A stretch of 37,030 nucleotides of DNA, from assembly GCA_046756985.1 (NCBI GenBank), contig JBHHXG010000005.1, positions 1 to 37,030 on the forward strand, read 5' to 3'. A program made the position numbers and the translations under genes. Under the pieces are notes generated by a model. The model was not told the origin of the DNA. It was given only the letters and a program-made list of their open reading frames with translations, and did no database searches. The stretch comes from JBHHXG01 sp046756985 (GTDB taxonomy: Bacteria > Pseudomonadota > Zetaproteobacteria > Mariprofundales > Mariprofundaceae). How positions within the stretch are numbered: position 1 is the stretch's first letter; the number at the start of each line of letters is the position of its first letter. Positions 1 to 6,851 of this stretch are shown piece after piece.

Positions 1-121
1 CATCATGCTTGATGCCGTCGAATGCCGTTGCATCATCCTTGAACACCTGAATCAGTTCGCCTGCAACATCAGTTGCATATAACTGCTTGCCCTTGCCTTC
101 GTATTTCAGCTCACCACGCAT
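1..121 (-). CDS. purC: Phosphoribosylaminoimidazole-succinocarboxamide synthase (SAICAR synthase), N-terminal part
   Basis: Only the first 40 codons are inside the window; the gene continues past the left edge. The translation starts MRGELKYEGKGKQLYATD and continues through a VFKDDATAFDGIKHD segment. This matches the N-terminal ATP-grasp-like part of PurC, whose family hallmark is an EGK(A/G)K-x-(V/L/I)Y motif followed by FKDDATAFNG. The enzyme joins aspartate to CAIR in de novo purine synthesis in the cytoplasm. The ATG at 121 is preceded by a GGAG-type ribosome binding site about ten bases upstream. It is divergent from the gene at 254 across 132 bases, in which I see no promoter I would defend. 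Identity is confident despite the short length, because the motif order is specific. Confidence 0.9.
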   Translation of the reverse strand, partial: MRGELKYEGKGKQLYATDVAGELIQVFKDDATAFDGIKHD

Positions 122-253
122 ATTCCCTGCTCCAGTCACAATCAGTAAAAGAAGGCGAAACCTACGCAGAGGCGGGCGGCACGACAAGAAACACCCGATC
201 TTCTACTTTTGCCTCGGCCGGTTTAATATCCGACGGGCACCTCAGGAGGACAC

Positions 254-670
254 ATGGCAGCACGCACCCCGATTCCGGCAGAATTGCACGCGCTCATTGC
301 AACACAGCCTTTGTTTGAACCCTTGCCGAAAGATGCGCTGGATCAACTTATCGCTGATGGAGAACTGATGACCTTTGCCAGCGGTGAACAGCTGATCGAG
401 GAGAACACACCCAACGAGATCCTGTTTCTACTGCTCAAAGGCGCCGCCACCGCGACCATCAACGAAACCCCGGTCGGTCAGCTTGAACCTGGAGACATTG
501 CCGGTGAAATCTCGACTGCTGGTATCAGCCCGCCGATTGCCAGCGTTATAGCCGATACCGATATCGAGGCCGTGGCCTTTCCGGTTGAGTCCGTTATCCG
601 GATGGCTGATGAGCATCCTGACTTCGGCCGATGCCTGCGCGATGCGGCATTCCACCGCGTTTCAGGCTAA
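254..670 (+). CDS. Stand-alone cyclic-nucleotide-binding-domain (CRP-like cNMP_binding) protein
   Basis: This 138-residue protein has the shape of a single cNMP-binding beta-barrel. Residues about 18-40 read PLFEPLPKDALDQLIADGEL, the usual entry helix (F..L....L..L...). Then come FASGEQLIEENTPNE, an LFLLLKGAATATI strand and a PGDIAGEIS stretch equivalent to the phosphate-binding cassette (G-E-x-S/A). The cassette lacks the Arg that normally contacts the cyclic phosphate, so real cNMP binding is doubtful. There is no helix-turn-helix after the barrel, so it is not a CRP-type transcription factor by itself. An AGGAGG site at 243-248 supports the ATG at 254. It lies upstream of the rpsF promoter and is probably a separate transcription unit. 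Role unknown; a regulatory partner subunit is inference. Confidence 0.75.
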   Translation: MAARTPIPAELHALIATQPLFEPLPKDALDQLIADGELMTFASGEQLIEENTPNEILFLLLKGAATATINETPVGQLEPGDIAGEISTAGISPPIASVIADTDIEAVAFPVESVIRMADEHPDFGRCLRDAAFHRVSG

Positions 671-690
671 ACAGCCCGCCGCAAAAGGCA

Positions 691-719
691 TTGCATTCTG
701 TAAAACCCAGACGTATAGT
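691..719 (+). promoter_or_regulatory. Sigma70-type promoter of the rpsF operon
   Basis: TTGCAT at 691-696 and TATAGT at 714-719 are separated by exactly 17 bases, close to the -35/-10 consensus. This predicts a transcript start near 726 and a leader of about 95 bases before rpsF. It is the best promoter I can see upstream of the long operon running to 9433. Confidence 0.6.
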
Positions 720-725
720 GCCGCG

Positions 726-820
726 CTCTTTGCAGGGGTAACCCGCAAAGACTAATAACTTGCTCCGGACGCGCTAATAAGTTCCGGGGCGTACGATAAG
801 TACACCGAGAGGAGCGCCGC
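726..820 (+). promoter_or_regulatory. Structured leader of rpsF, candidate S6:S18 autoregulatory element
   Basis: The leader contains a stem at 728-733/745-750 (CTTTGC/GCAAAG), extended by GGG/CCC around a GTAA tetraloop. A second stem lies at 762-769/783-790 (GCTCCGGA/TCCGGGGC, one wobble). A third, GTAC-gataa-GTAC, lies at 791-803 and is followed directly by CACCG (803-807) and the ribosome binding site. An alternative pairing of 771-775 (GCGCT) with 813-817 (AGCGC) would bury the binding site. Many bacteria control rpsF through an mRNA element with a conserved CCG bound by the S6:S18 dimer. The position and the CACCG fit that, but a covariance model was not run. Confidence 0.4.
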
Positions 821-1402
821 TTGTATTACGAGACAATTTTTATCGTTAATCCTGATATTTCCCAGGAAAATACCGAAAAACTGACTGACAATCTGGTGGC
901 CAGGGTCGAAAAGGCCGGTGGCCGCATCGTCAAGCGCGAATACTGGGGTGTTCGTCAGCTGGCTTATTCCATTGCCAAGCGCAAACGCGGACACTATGTG
1001 CTGCTGGTCACCGATGGCGAAGCAAAAGCAATCCGCGCCCTGGAAGAAGGCATTCGCCTGGATGAATCCATCCTGCGCTTTTTAACAACGCGCCTGACTG
1101 AGCTTTCAGACGAGCCTTCCCCGCTGCTTCGCCGCAGGCCGGACAGTTCGGCAGCCGACAAGGAAAAGGCCGCGCAGTCTGCAGAAGCTGAAAAACCCGC
1201 CGCTGAAGATGACACTGCGCAAGAGACCAAGACCAAAGTCGAAGCCAAAGCCGAAGAAGCTGCCGAGACAGAGGCCAAGGTAGAAGATAAGGCTGAGACG
1301 AAAGAAGCAGAAGAATCTGCTGAACCCAAAAAGGCAGAAGCAAAAAAGGCCCCGGCAAAAAAAGCGGCTGCCAGAAAGAGCGAGGAAAAGGCAGACGCCT
1401 GA
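821..1402 (+). CDS. rpsF: 30S ribosomal protein bS6 with long Ala/Lys/Glu C-terminal tail
   Basis: Residues 1-100 are a normal bS6 fold: MYYETIFIVNPDISQENTEKL, then GGRIVKREYWGVRQLAYSI and GHYVLLVTDG. The protein sits in the platform of the small subunit and pairs with bS18, encoded at 1735. The start is TTG at 821, chosen because GAGAGGAG lies seven to fourteen bases upstream and the family N-terminus begins exactly there. The protein is 193 residues, while bS6 is usually 95-135. The extra 80 residues (about 113-193) are a low-complexity chain of Ala, Lys and Glu that must be disordered or helical. It is the first gene of the long operon, and its stop is nearly contiguous with the priB-like frame. 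Confidence 0.95.
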   Translation: MYYETIFIVNPDISQENTEKLTDNLVARVEKAGGRIVKREYWGVRQLAYSIAKRKRGHYVLLVTDGEAKAIRALEEGIRLDESILRFLTTRLTELSDEPSPLLRRRPDSSAADKEKAAQSAEAEKPAAEDDTAQETKTKVEAKAEEAAETEAKVEDKAETKEAEESAEPKKAEAKKAPAKKAAARKSEEKADA

Positions 1403-1403
1403 C

Positions 1404-1730
1404 ATCAACCGCGCCCAGGTTTCGGGAAGACTGGAGAAGCTGCGCAAACGCTGGACGCCGGATGGCAGCCTTTCCGTTATAGCGGAACTGATTACTGACA
1501 GGCCGCAGCTTGGTCCGGTCAGAGCAGGCGTCCAGGACGAGCAACCCATGCCGTTGCGCGCGCAAGGCAAGATTGCCGAGACGTTGCTGGCCAATGAACA
1601 CCGGGATGTGGTCATTGAGGGCTGCTTGCGAAGAAGATATTACAGCAGGGAAGGTGAGCCCAGCTGGGGACAGATGGAAATCTGGGTAGATCACTGTACA
1701 GCTGTCCAGGCAACCAAGATCGAGGAGTAA
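1404..1730 (+). CDS. priB: PriB-like single-stranded-DNA-binding (primosomal replication) protein, non-canonical start
   Basis: The frame between rpsF and rpsR is open from 1284 to the TAA at 1728-1730 and contains no ATG, GTG or TTG before 1548. The useful protein begins NRAQVSGRLEKLRKRWTPDG at codon 2 after an ATC at 1404. This resembles the start of enterobacterial PriB ([22 protein letters not shown]), and the 108-residue length is close to the usual 104. Later parts, such as GQMEIWVDHCTAVQ, resemble the last OB-fold strand. PriB helps DnaB reload at stalled forks, and the rpsF-priB-rpsR order is classic. Starting at ATG 1548 would remove half of the OB fold. Initiation at ATC, coupled to the rpsF stop two bases upstream, is my inference; a sequencing error is the alternative. 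Confidence 0.75.
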   Translation: MNRAQVSGRLEKLRKRWTPDGSLSVIAELITDRPQLGPVRAGVQDEQPMPLRAQGKIAETLLANEHRDVVIEGCLRRRYYSREGEPSWGQMEIWVDHCTAVQATKIEE

Positions 1731-1734
1731 TGAA

Positions 1735-2094
1735 ATGGCTGAAGAAACAACACAAGTAACACAGGAAAAAACCGCGTCAGCAGGCGAGCGCTCCGAGCAG
1801 CGGAGTAGCGAGCGCCCCGTGCAACGGGGTGGTGAGCGCCGTGAGCAGCGCCCGCGTCAGGGCGGAGGCCGGTTTGTACGCCGCCGGAAATTCTGCAAAT
1901 TCTGCGCCGATAAAAATATGACGATTGACCATAAGAATCCTGATCTGCTGCGACAGCTTGTAACGGATCGCTATAAAATACTGCCATCGCGTGTCACTGG
2001 CACCTGCGCCAAACACCAGCGCGCGCTGACCACCGCCGTGAAGCGGGCAAGGGTGCTGGCCCTGCTGCCCTTTACACCGCTGCACCACGATTAA
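1735..2094 (+). CDS. rpsR: 30S ribosomal protein bS18 with repetitive N-terminal extension
   Basis: The C-terminal 75 residues are ordinary bS18: RRRKFCKFCADKNMTIDHKN, then LLRQLVTDRYKILPSRVTGT and a KRARVLALLPF end. The CxxC pair plus the later C-x-x-H (TCAKH) are the zinc-type (C+) ligands. The first 45 residues are extra and rich in Glu, Arg and Gln, built from an eight-residue repeat (E-R-x-x-Q-R-x-x) three times. Typical bS18 is about 75 residues; this one is 119. A GAGGAG site overlapping the end of the priB-like gene supports the ATG at 1735. The protein binds bS6 on the ribosomal platform. Confidence 0.95.
   Translation: MAEETTQVTQEKTASAGERSEQRSSERPVQRGGERREQRPRQGGGRFVRRRKFCKFCADKNMTIDHKNPDLLRQLVTDRYKILPSRVTGTCAKHQRALTTAVKRARVLALLPFTPLHHD
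1786..1857 (+). repeat. Three 24-bp tandem repeats inside rpsR, two of them forming hairpins
   Basis: GAGCGC recurs at 1786, 1810 and 1834, exactly 24 bases apart, marking three diverged repeat units that encode ERSEQRSS, ERPVQRGG and ERREQRPR. Unit 1 contains CTCCG-agcag-CGGAG (1791-1805). Unit 2 contains CCCCGT-gca-ACGGGG (1815-1829). The units keep reading frame and amino-acid pattern while differing in bases. Confidence 0.75.
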
Positions 2095-2150
2095 AACGCA
2101 GGAAAACAGCACCGACAATCGGCAGACCACCGGTAGACAATAAGGGATTC

Positions 2151-3152
2151 ATGGACGAAAACACGCGGAAACTTTCTCCAGCCGCCGAGCTGATACTGAC
2201 GCGCCGCCTGCCCTGCGCCGCTCTGGCATGGCTTATGTTTACAGCCATATTGTGGCTGCCGGCAGGACTGCAGGAAATTCCCGTCATCTCGCTGCTGGTT
2301 GCCACACTGGTTCTGACCATACATCTGCTGACGCCGGCATTGTTTGCGCTGATTACCTTTGGCGGCGGCATTAATTTTTCACTGCAAGTTGCAGGCATTG
2401 CCGCCATTGCCGTGACAGCGCTTTCCGGATTTCAGCTTTTGCCCGGTCTGGCCATGTTCACGCTGTATGCCCTGCTACCGGTGATGACGGCTGTAAGCAT
2501 ACAAAAGCCGGGCGGCCTAAGCCGGAGCGCCCAGCACCTTATGCTGGGAATGGCCATGGCCACCTTCGCTGCCTTGCTGGCTGGTGCAAGCGCGCAGCAT
2601 GTCGGTATGTATGCTTTTGTTGATCAGCTGCTGGCACCGGTATTCGATGTCATGGGCGAACAGGTCCGGACGAGTGGCGGACAGGAAGCCATACAGATGC
2701 TGGTGGAAGCGCGCCGCATGACCGTGTGGATTTTTCCCGGCATGATTGCATTATGCCTGTGGCTGACATGGTGGAGCAATCTGTTGCTGGCCCGGCGTGT
2801 GGCCGTACGCTACGGGTTTTACCGTGGCGAACAGACCGCCATGCTGAATGTGCGATTCAGCAAACCGCTTGCGGGACTGTTTTTGCTGGCGCTGGCACTG
2901 GCCAACCTTGCCGCAGATTCAGTACAATATGTCGCGTTGGGCATCACCATTGCAATAAGCGGCATGCTGGCGATACAGGGTATTGCTGTTGTGCATACAT
3001 GGTTAAAGCTGCGCGGCATGCAATTGACGATTATTATCATGTATTTGATTTTATTAATGTGGTCCGTGATGGTATTGCCTTTCGTTATGGTCGGACTGCT
3101 GGATATCTGGTTTGATTACCGCCGGAATATGCAACCGGCGCATGGAGGATAA
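2151..3152 (+). CDS. DUF2232-type polytopic inner-membrane protein
   Basis: This 333-residue protein consists mostly of hydrophobic segments. I count about eight possible membrane spans, starting at residues 22-40, 45-65 and 68-90 and ending with a pair near 270-325. The length, topology and position between rpsR and rplI match the DUF2232 (YybS-like) membrane proteins often found beside rplI and dnaB. Its function is not established; a link to division or cell-envelope work has been suggested for relatives. There is no catalytic motif I can point to. An AAGGGA site supports the ATG at 2151. Its stop is two bases from the rplI start, so it is part of the operon. The family assignment rests on neighbourhood and hydrophobic pattern, not on a motif. 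Confidence 0.7.
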   Translation: MDENTRKLSPAAELILTRRLPCAALAWLMFTAILWLPAGLQEIPVISLLVATLVLTIHLLTPALFALITFGGGINFSLQVAGIAAIAVTALSGFQLLPGLAMFTLYALLPVMTAVSIQKPGGLSRSAQHLMLGMAMATFAALLAGASAQHVGMYAFVDQLLAPVFDVMGEQVRTSGGQEAIQMLVEARRMTVWIFPGMIALCLWLTWWSNLLLARRVAVRYGFYRGEQTAMLNVRFSKPLAGLFLLALALANLAADSVQYVALGITIAISGMLAIQGIAVVHTWLKLRGMQLTIIIMYLILLMWSVMVLPFVMVGLLDIWFDYRRNMQPAHGG

Positions 3153-3154
3153 AA

Positions 3155-3604
3155 ATGCAATTGATTCTACTGGAACGCGTAGAAGGCCTTGGTAATGTGG
3201 GAGACGAAGTCAGTGTTCGCCCGGGTTACGGCCGCAACTTTCTGGTCCCTCGGGGCAAGGCGACGCCGGCAACTGATGCCAACCGCAAGGTTTTTGAACG
3301 CCGCCGCACACTGCTGGTCGAGAAGCAGCAAGGTGAACTCGAACATGCGCAGGCCATCGCCGATAAACTTGCCGGCCTGGAACTGACCATTACCCGCTCA
3401 ACATCAGATGGCGAGCACCTGTATGGCTCGGTCAGCCCTGTTGACCTTGCAGCATTACTGCAGGAGAAGGAACATGAGATCGAACGCCGCAACATTATTC
3501 TTGATGAGCAGATCAAGGCGGTCGGCGAATATGCCTTCCGGGTCCGCCTGCATCCGGATGTAACTGCGGAACTGTCTGTCAGGGTAGAAGCTGAGCAGCA
3601 TTGA
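3155..3604 (+). CDS. rplI: 50S ribosomal protein bL9
   Basis: At 149 residues this is the usual bL9 size. The N-domain reads MQLILLERVEGLGNVGDEVS followed by VRPGYGRNFLVPRGKA, the family signature. A helical connector at about 50-78 (NRKVFERRRTLLVEKQQGEL) joins it to the C-terminal rRNA-binding domain, which carries TRSTSDGEHLYGSVSPVDLA. The ATG at 3155 follows GGAGGATAAAA. The stop overlaps the TTG start of dnaB in TTGA, which suggests translational coupling. bL9 sits at the base of the L1 stalk and limits frameshifting. Confidence 0.97.
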   Translation: MQLILLERVEGLGNVGDEVSVRPGYGRNFLVPRGKATPATDANRKVFERRRTLLVEKQQGELEHAQAIADKLAGLELTITRSTSDGEHLYGSVSPVDLAALLQEKEHEIERRNIILDEQIKAVGEYAFRVRLHPDVTAELSVRVEAEQH

Positions 3605-4989
3605 GCCAGCCAGTCACCCCACTGCGCGCGGATACGCTCAGGGAGCGGGTTCCGCCACACGCACATGATGCGGAGCGGGCCGTGCTGGGGGGCATTATGC
3701 TGGACCCGGAGGCGCTGGAACGGCTGGAAGGCGCCCTGCTGGCCGAGCACTTTTATGTCGAGGCCAACGCCAGGGTTTTCTCTGCCATTCTGGAACTGGC
3801 GGGACGCAATCAACCGGTCGACGCGCTCACCCTCAAAGACCACCTCGAACGCACAGAATCGCTGGAATCGTGCGGCGGTGAAGCCTATCTGAGTGAACTC
3901 GTCAGTTCGGTGCCAACTGCCGCCAATGTCAAGCACTATGCCGATATTGTTCGCGAACGAGCCGTCCTGAGAGAGCTGCTGGGCGTTTGCGGCAAAGTCT
4001 CGCAGGATGTTTATGAAGAGACCAAACGTGAGGTCGGAGAACATCTGGATCAGGCCGAAAAACACATTCTTGCCGTCGCCGAAAAATTCAGCCGCTCCAG
4101 ACCTACCTTCAGCAAGATGAGCGATCTGATGCTCGCCAGCTACAAAGAGCTTGAAGCGCGCTATGCCGACAAGCGGGCCATTACCGGCGTCCCGACCGGC
4201 TTCGATGATCTGGACGAAATATCATCCGGCATGCAACGCGGCGATCTTATTATCGTTGCTGGCCGCCCCAGCATGGGCAAAACGGCCTTTGCCATGAACC
4301 TGGCGCAAAATGCATCCATCCGCTCTGATGATCCCAATATCGTGGCGGTATTTTCGCTGGAAATGTCCACACAGCAGATTGCCCTGCGGATGCTGGCCAG
4401 TGAGGCTCGGGTTGACATGAAACATTTGCGCACCGGCCGTTTTTCCGCCGAAGACTGGCGCAAGCTGGCCAAGGCGAGCGGCGCACTGGCTGAGTCCGCT
4501 ATTTATGTGGATGACACGCCGGCCATTTCCGTTCTTGAACTGCGTTCCAAGTGCCGCCGCCTGAAGCGCGAAGCCAAAGCGCTTGACCTGGTTGTGATCG
4601 ACTACCTGCAATTGATGAGCGGCCGTTCTGATGCCGAGCGCAGAGAACAGGAAATCAGCGAAATCACACGCTCGCTGAAGGGTCTGGCAAAGGAACTGGA
4701 TGTGCCGGTGATTGCGCTTTCCCAGCTCAACCGCTCACTTGAAGCGCGCGCAGACAAACGCCCAATGATGTCGGATCTGCGTGAATCCGGCGCTATTGAA
4801 CAGGACGCCGATGTCATCATGTTCATTTACCGCGATGAGGTGTACAATAAAAAACCGGAAAACGAGGGCCTGGCCGAACTGATCATCGCCAAACAGCGTA
4901 ATGGCCCGACCGGCATGGTAGGACTCACCTTCCTGAACCGGTACACACGCTTCGAGAACCATGCCAGCGGCATGGGCTTTGACGACTAG
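3601..4989 (+). CDS. dnaB: Replicative DNA helicase DnaB
   Basis: This 462-residue protein has the full DnaB architecture. The N-terminal DnaG-interaction domain lies at about 20-120 (HDAERAVLGGIMLDPEALER), followed by a linker and the RecA-like C-domain from about 190. Walker A is GRPSMGKT at 221-228, Walker B lies in LVVIDYLQLM, and the SQLNRSLEARADKRPMMSDL segment carries the arginine-rich DnaB motifs. It unwinds DNA at the fork 5' to 3' as a hexamer. The start is TTG at 3601, overlapping the rplI stop; the translation there (MSQPVTPLRADTLRERVPPH) is typical. No intein or insertion interrupts it. Neighbouring priB and dnaB fit a shared replication role. Confidence 0.97.
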   Translation: MSQPVTPLRADTLRERVPPHAHDAERAVLGGIMLDPEALERLEGALLAEHFYVEANARVFSAILELAGRNQPVDALTLKDHLERTESLESCGGEAYLSELVSSVPTAANVKHYADIVRERAVLRELLGVCGKVSQDVYEETKREVGEHLDQAEKHILAVAEKFSRSRPTFSKMSDLMLASYKELEARYADKRAITGVPTGFDDLDEISSGMQRGDLIIVAGRPSMGKTAFAMNLAQNASIRSDDPNIVAVFSLEMSTQQIALRMLASEARVDMKHLRTGRFSAEDWRKLAKASGALAESAIYVDDTPAISVLELRSKCRRLKREAKALDLVVIDYLQLMSGRSDAERREQEISEITRSLKGLAKELDVPVIALSQLNRSLEARADKRPMMSDLRESGAIEQDADVIMFIYRDEVYNKKPENEGLAELIIAKQRNGPTGMVGLTFLNRYTRFENHASGMGFDD

Positions 4990-5013
4990 CGAAAATCGGG
5001 CGACACTCAGGAT

Positions 5014-6081
5014 ATGAGCCGCCCAGCCATTGCCTATATCCATCTTAAACATTTAAGGCACAACTATCACATCCTGAAAAAAAGGGCGGGAGCAGCCGCC
5101 ATTATGGCTGTCGTCAAGGCCAATGCCTATGGTCATGGACTGGAGCACGTCGCTACAACACTGTATGCAGAAGGCTGTCGCATGTTTGGCGTAACCGATG
5201 CGCAAGAAGGCGCACAGTTGCGCGACTTACTGAGTGATGAAGCACCCGACATCGTACTGCTCTCCGGCATCTTTGATAACGAAGATGCCATGCTTGCACG
5301 TGATAAACGGCTTACCCCAGCCATCACCGAGCCAGACCAGGTATCTCGGTTGGATCAAGCCAATTTCACCGGAAAGCTCTGGATCAAGGTGGATACCGGC
5401 ATGAACCGGCTTGGCGCGCAGCAGCCCGGTCAAATGCTGGATATCTGCCGGAAAAATCATATGAAGATTGCCGGTATCATGTCGCATCTGGCCTGCGCCG
5501 ATATACCGGATCACCCCCTGAACCAGCGGCAGGCCGATGAATTTACGCGGCTTTCCCAAGCAACTGGACCCGGCCGGCCTGCCTCCCTGCTGAACAGTGC
5601 CGGGCTTGTCACGCTGCCCGGCCATACCCTTGATGTTGTTCGCCCGGGTATCGCGCTGTATGGCGCCGAACCCATCCCTGACCTTCCGCTGGGCCTGAAG
5701 CCGGTCATGCGCTTGACAGGCCGTGTCATGCAGGTTCGTGATGTTGCCAGAGGCGCCAACGTTTCCTATGGCGCAATTTTCACCGCCGACAGGGATATGC
5801 GCATTGCCGTCATATGCCTGGGCTACGCCGATGGTCTGCCCAGAGGTCTGTCCAACTGTGGATTTGGCATACATGCCGGAAAAAAACTACCCATCGTCGG
5901 CCGGATATGTATGGACTATACTCTACTGGACACGACAGGAGCCGAATTGAGCAACGACGATGAAATTGAATTCTGGGGCGATTCCCTGCCCGCCAATGAG
6001 GTCTCGGAATGCCTTGGCACCATTCCCTACACGCTATTCACTGGCATTGGGCAGCGGGTGATACGCAAAACGCTGTCATGA
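5014..6081 (+). CDS. alr: Alanine racemase
   Basis: This PLP enzyme interconverts L- and D-alanine for peptidoglycan. The cofactor lysine is K35 in the motif VVKANAYGHG. The second catalytic residue, a tyrosine donated by the C-terminal beta domain, is Y252 in NVSYGAIFTA. The CMD motif in GRICMDYTLLD is also present. The length of 355 residues is standard. It lies 24 bases after dnaB, the same dnaB-alr adjacency as in enterobacteria, and its stop overlaps the mlaE start in ATGA. An AGGAT just upstream of the ATG is a weak ribosome binding site. No abnormal features seen. Confidence 0.96.
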   Translation: MSRPAIAYIHLKHLRHNYHILKKRAGAAAIMAVVKANAYGHGLEHVATTLYAEGCRMFGVTDAQEGAQLRDLLSDEAPDIVLLSGIFDNEDAMLARDKRLTPAITEPDQVSRLDQANFTGKLWIKVDTGMNRLGAQQPGQMLDICRKNHMKIAGIMSHLACADIPDHPLNQRQADEFTRLSQATGPGRPASLLNSAGLVTLPGHTLDVVRPGIALYGAEPIPDLPLGLKPVMRLTGRVMQVRDVARGANVSYGAIFTADRDMRIAVICLGYADGLPRGLSNCGFGIHAGKKLPIVGRICMDYTLLDTTGAELSNDDEIEFWGDSLPANEVSECLGTIPYTLFTGIGQRVIRKTLS

Positions 6082-6851
6082 TGAATTTTCTGCAGGCCAT
6101 TGGGCGCATCGTTGAGCAAAGCTGTTCATCCGCTGGCCTGTATTCCGAAGTGCTGATTGGCACGGTCCAGCGGATGGGCACGCCGCCGTGGTATCCCAGG
6201 CTGCTCCTGCTCGAAGCCGAGGAGATCGGCGTTCAATCCCTTCCTGTGGTGCTGCTGACCGCCCTGTTTACCGGTATGGTGCTGGCGCTGCAGTCGTTTA
6301 TCGGTTTCCACCGTTTTGGTGCCGAGAGTATGGTATCCGTTGTCGTCGCTCTGTCCATGGTACGTGAGCTTGGGCCTGTTCTCGTCGGGCTGATGGTCGC
6401 TGGTCGCGTTGGTGCATCGTTTGCGGCAGAGCTCGGAACCATGCGTGTGTCCGAGCAAATCGATGCCCTGTGGACGCTGTCCACTGATCCGAAGCGTTAC
6501 CTGATTATGCCGCGCCTGATCGCTGCAACACTGATGCTTCCGTTGCTTGTCATTATTGCTGATTGCGTCGGTATTTTCGGTGGTTATGTAATCAGCGTTT
6601 TTGTGCTGGACCAGAATCCGGCTGTCTATATTGACAAAATCATCAGCTTTACCGAACTGCACGATCTGTACTCCGGTCTTACAAAAGCGTTTTTCTTTGG
6701 CGCCATTATCGGCGTGGTTGGCTGCACGGAAGGCTTTTACTGCAAGGGCGGCGCCGCCGGCGTGGGTCATGCCACGACACGTGCAGTCGTGATCTCCTGC
6801 ATGAGCATACTGGTCAGCGACTATCTGCTGACGGCATGGATGTTCGCCTGA
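6078..6851 (+). CDS. mlaE: MlaE-type ABC transporter permease (phospholipid/OM lipid asymmetry)
   Basis: This 257-residue permease has the signature of the MlaE/TtgB-like family: EAEEIGVQSLPVVLLTALFT near the start, the conserved MVRELGPVLVGLMVAGRVGA stretch (about 93-115), ELGTMRVSEQIDAL and the PRLIAATLMLPLL helix. About five membrane segments are visible. With MlaF it forms the inner-membrane ABC unit that moves phospholipid between membranes. There is no N-terminal STAS domain. The start ATG at 6078 overlaps the alr stop; a second ATG follows at 6081 and either could be used. Its stop overlaps the mlaF start as TGATG. Order is E-F-D rather than the enterobacterial F-E-D. Confidence 0.93.
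   Translation: MMNFLQAIGRIVEQSCSSAGLYSEVLIGTVQRMGTPPWYPRLLLLEAEEIGVQSLPVVLLTALFTGMVLALQSFIGFHRFGAESMVSVVVALSMVRELGPVLVGLMVAGRVGASFAAELGTMRVSEQIDALWTLSTDPKRYLIMPRLIAATLMLPLLVIIADCVGIFGGYVISVFVLDQNPAVYIDKIISFTELHDLYSGLTKAFFFGAIIGVVGCTEGFYCKGGAAGVGHATTRAVVISCMSILVSDYLLTAWMFA

Noticed and set aside
1008..1694. Long open frames on the minus strand opposite rpsF and priB
   Set aside because: They mirror the biased Ala/Lys/Glu codons of the rpsF tail and have no ribosome binding site or protein family pattern.
1786..1857. Possible CRISPR-like spaced repeat in rpsR
   Set aside because: Three 24-bp units in reading frame with no spacers; it is a protein-coding repeat.
2095..2150. Promoter or regulatory site between rpsR and the DUF2232 gene
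   Set aside because: No recognisable -35/-10 pair; the short gap fits simple co-transcription.
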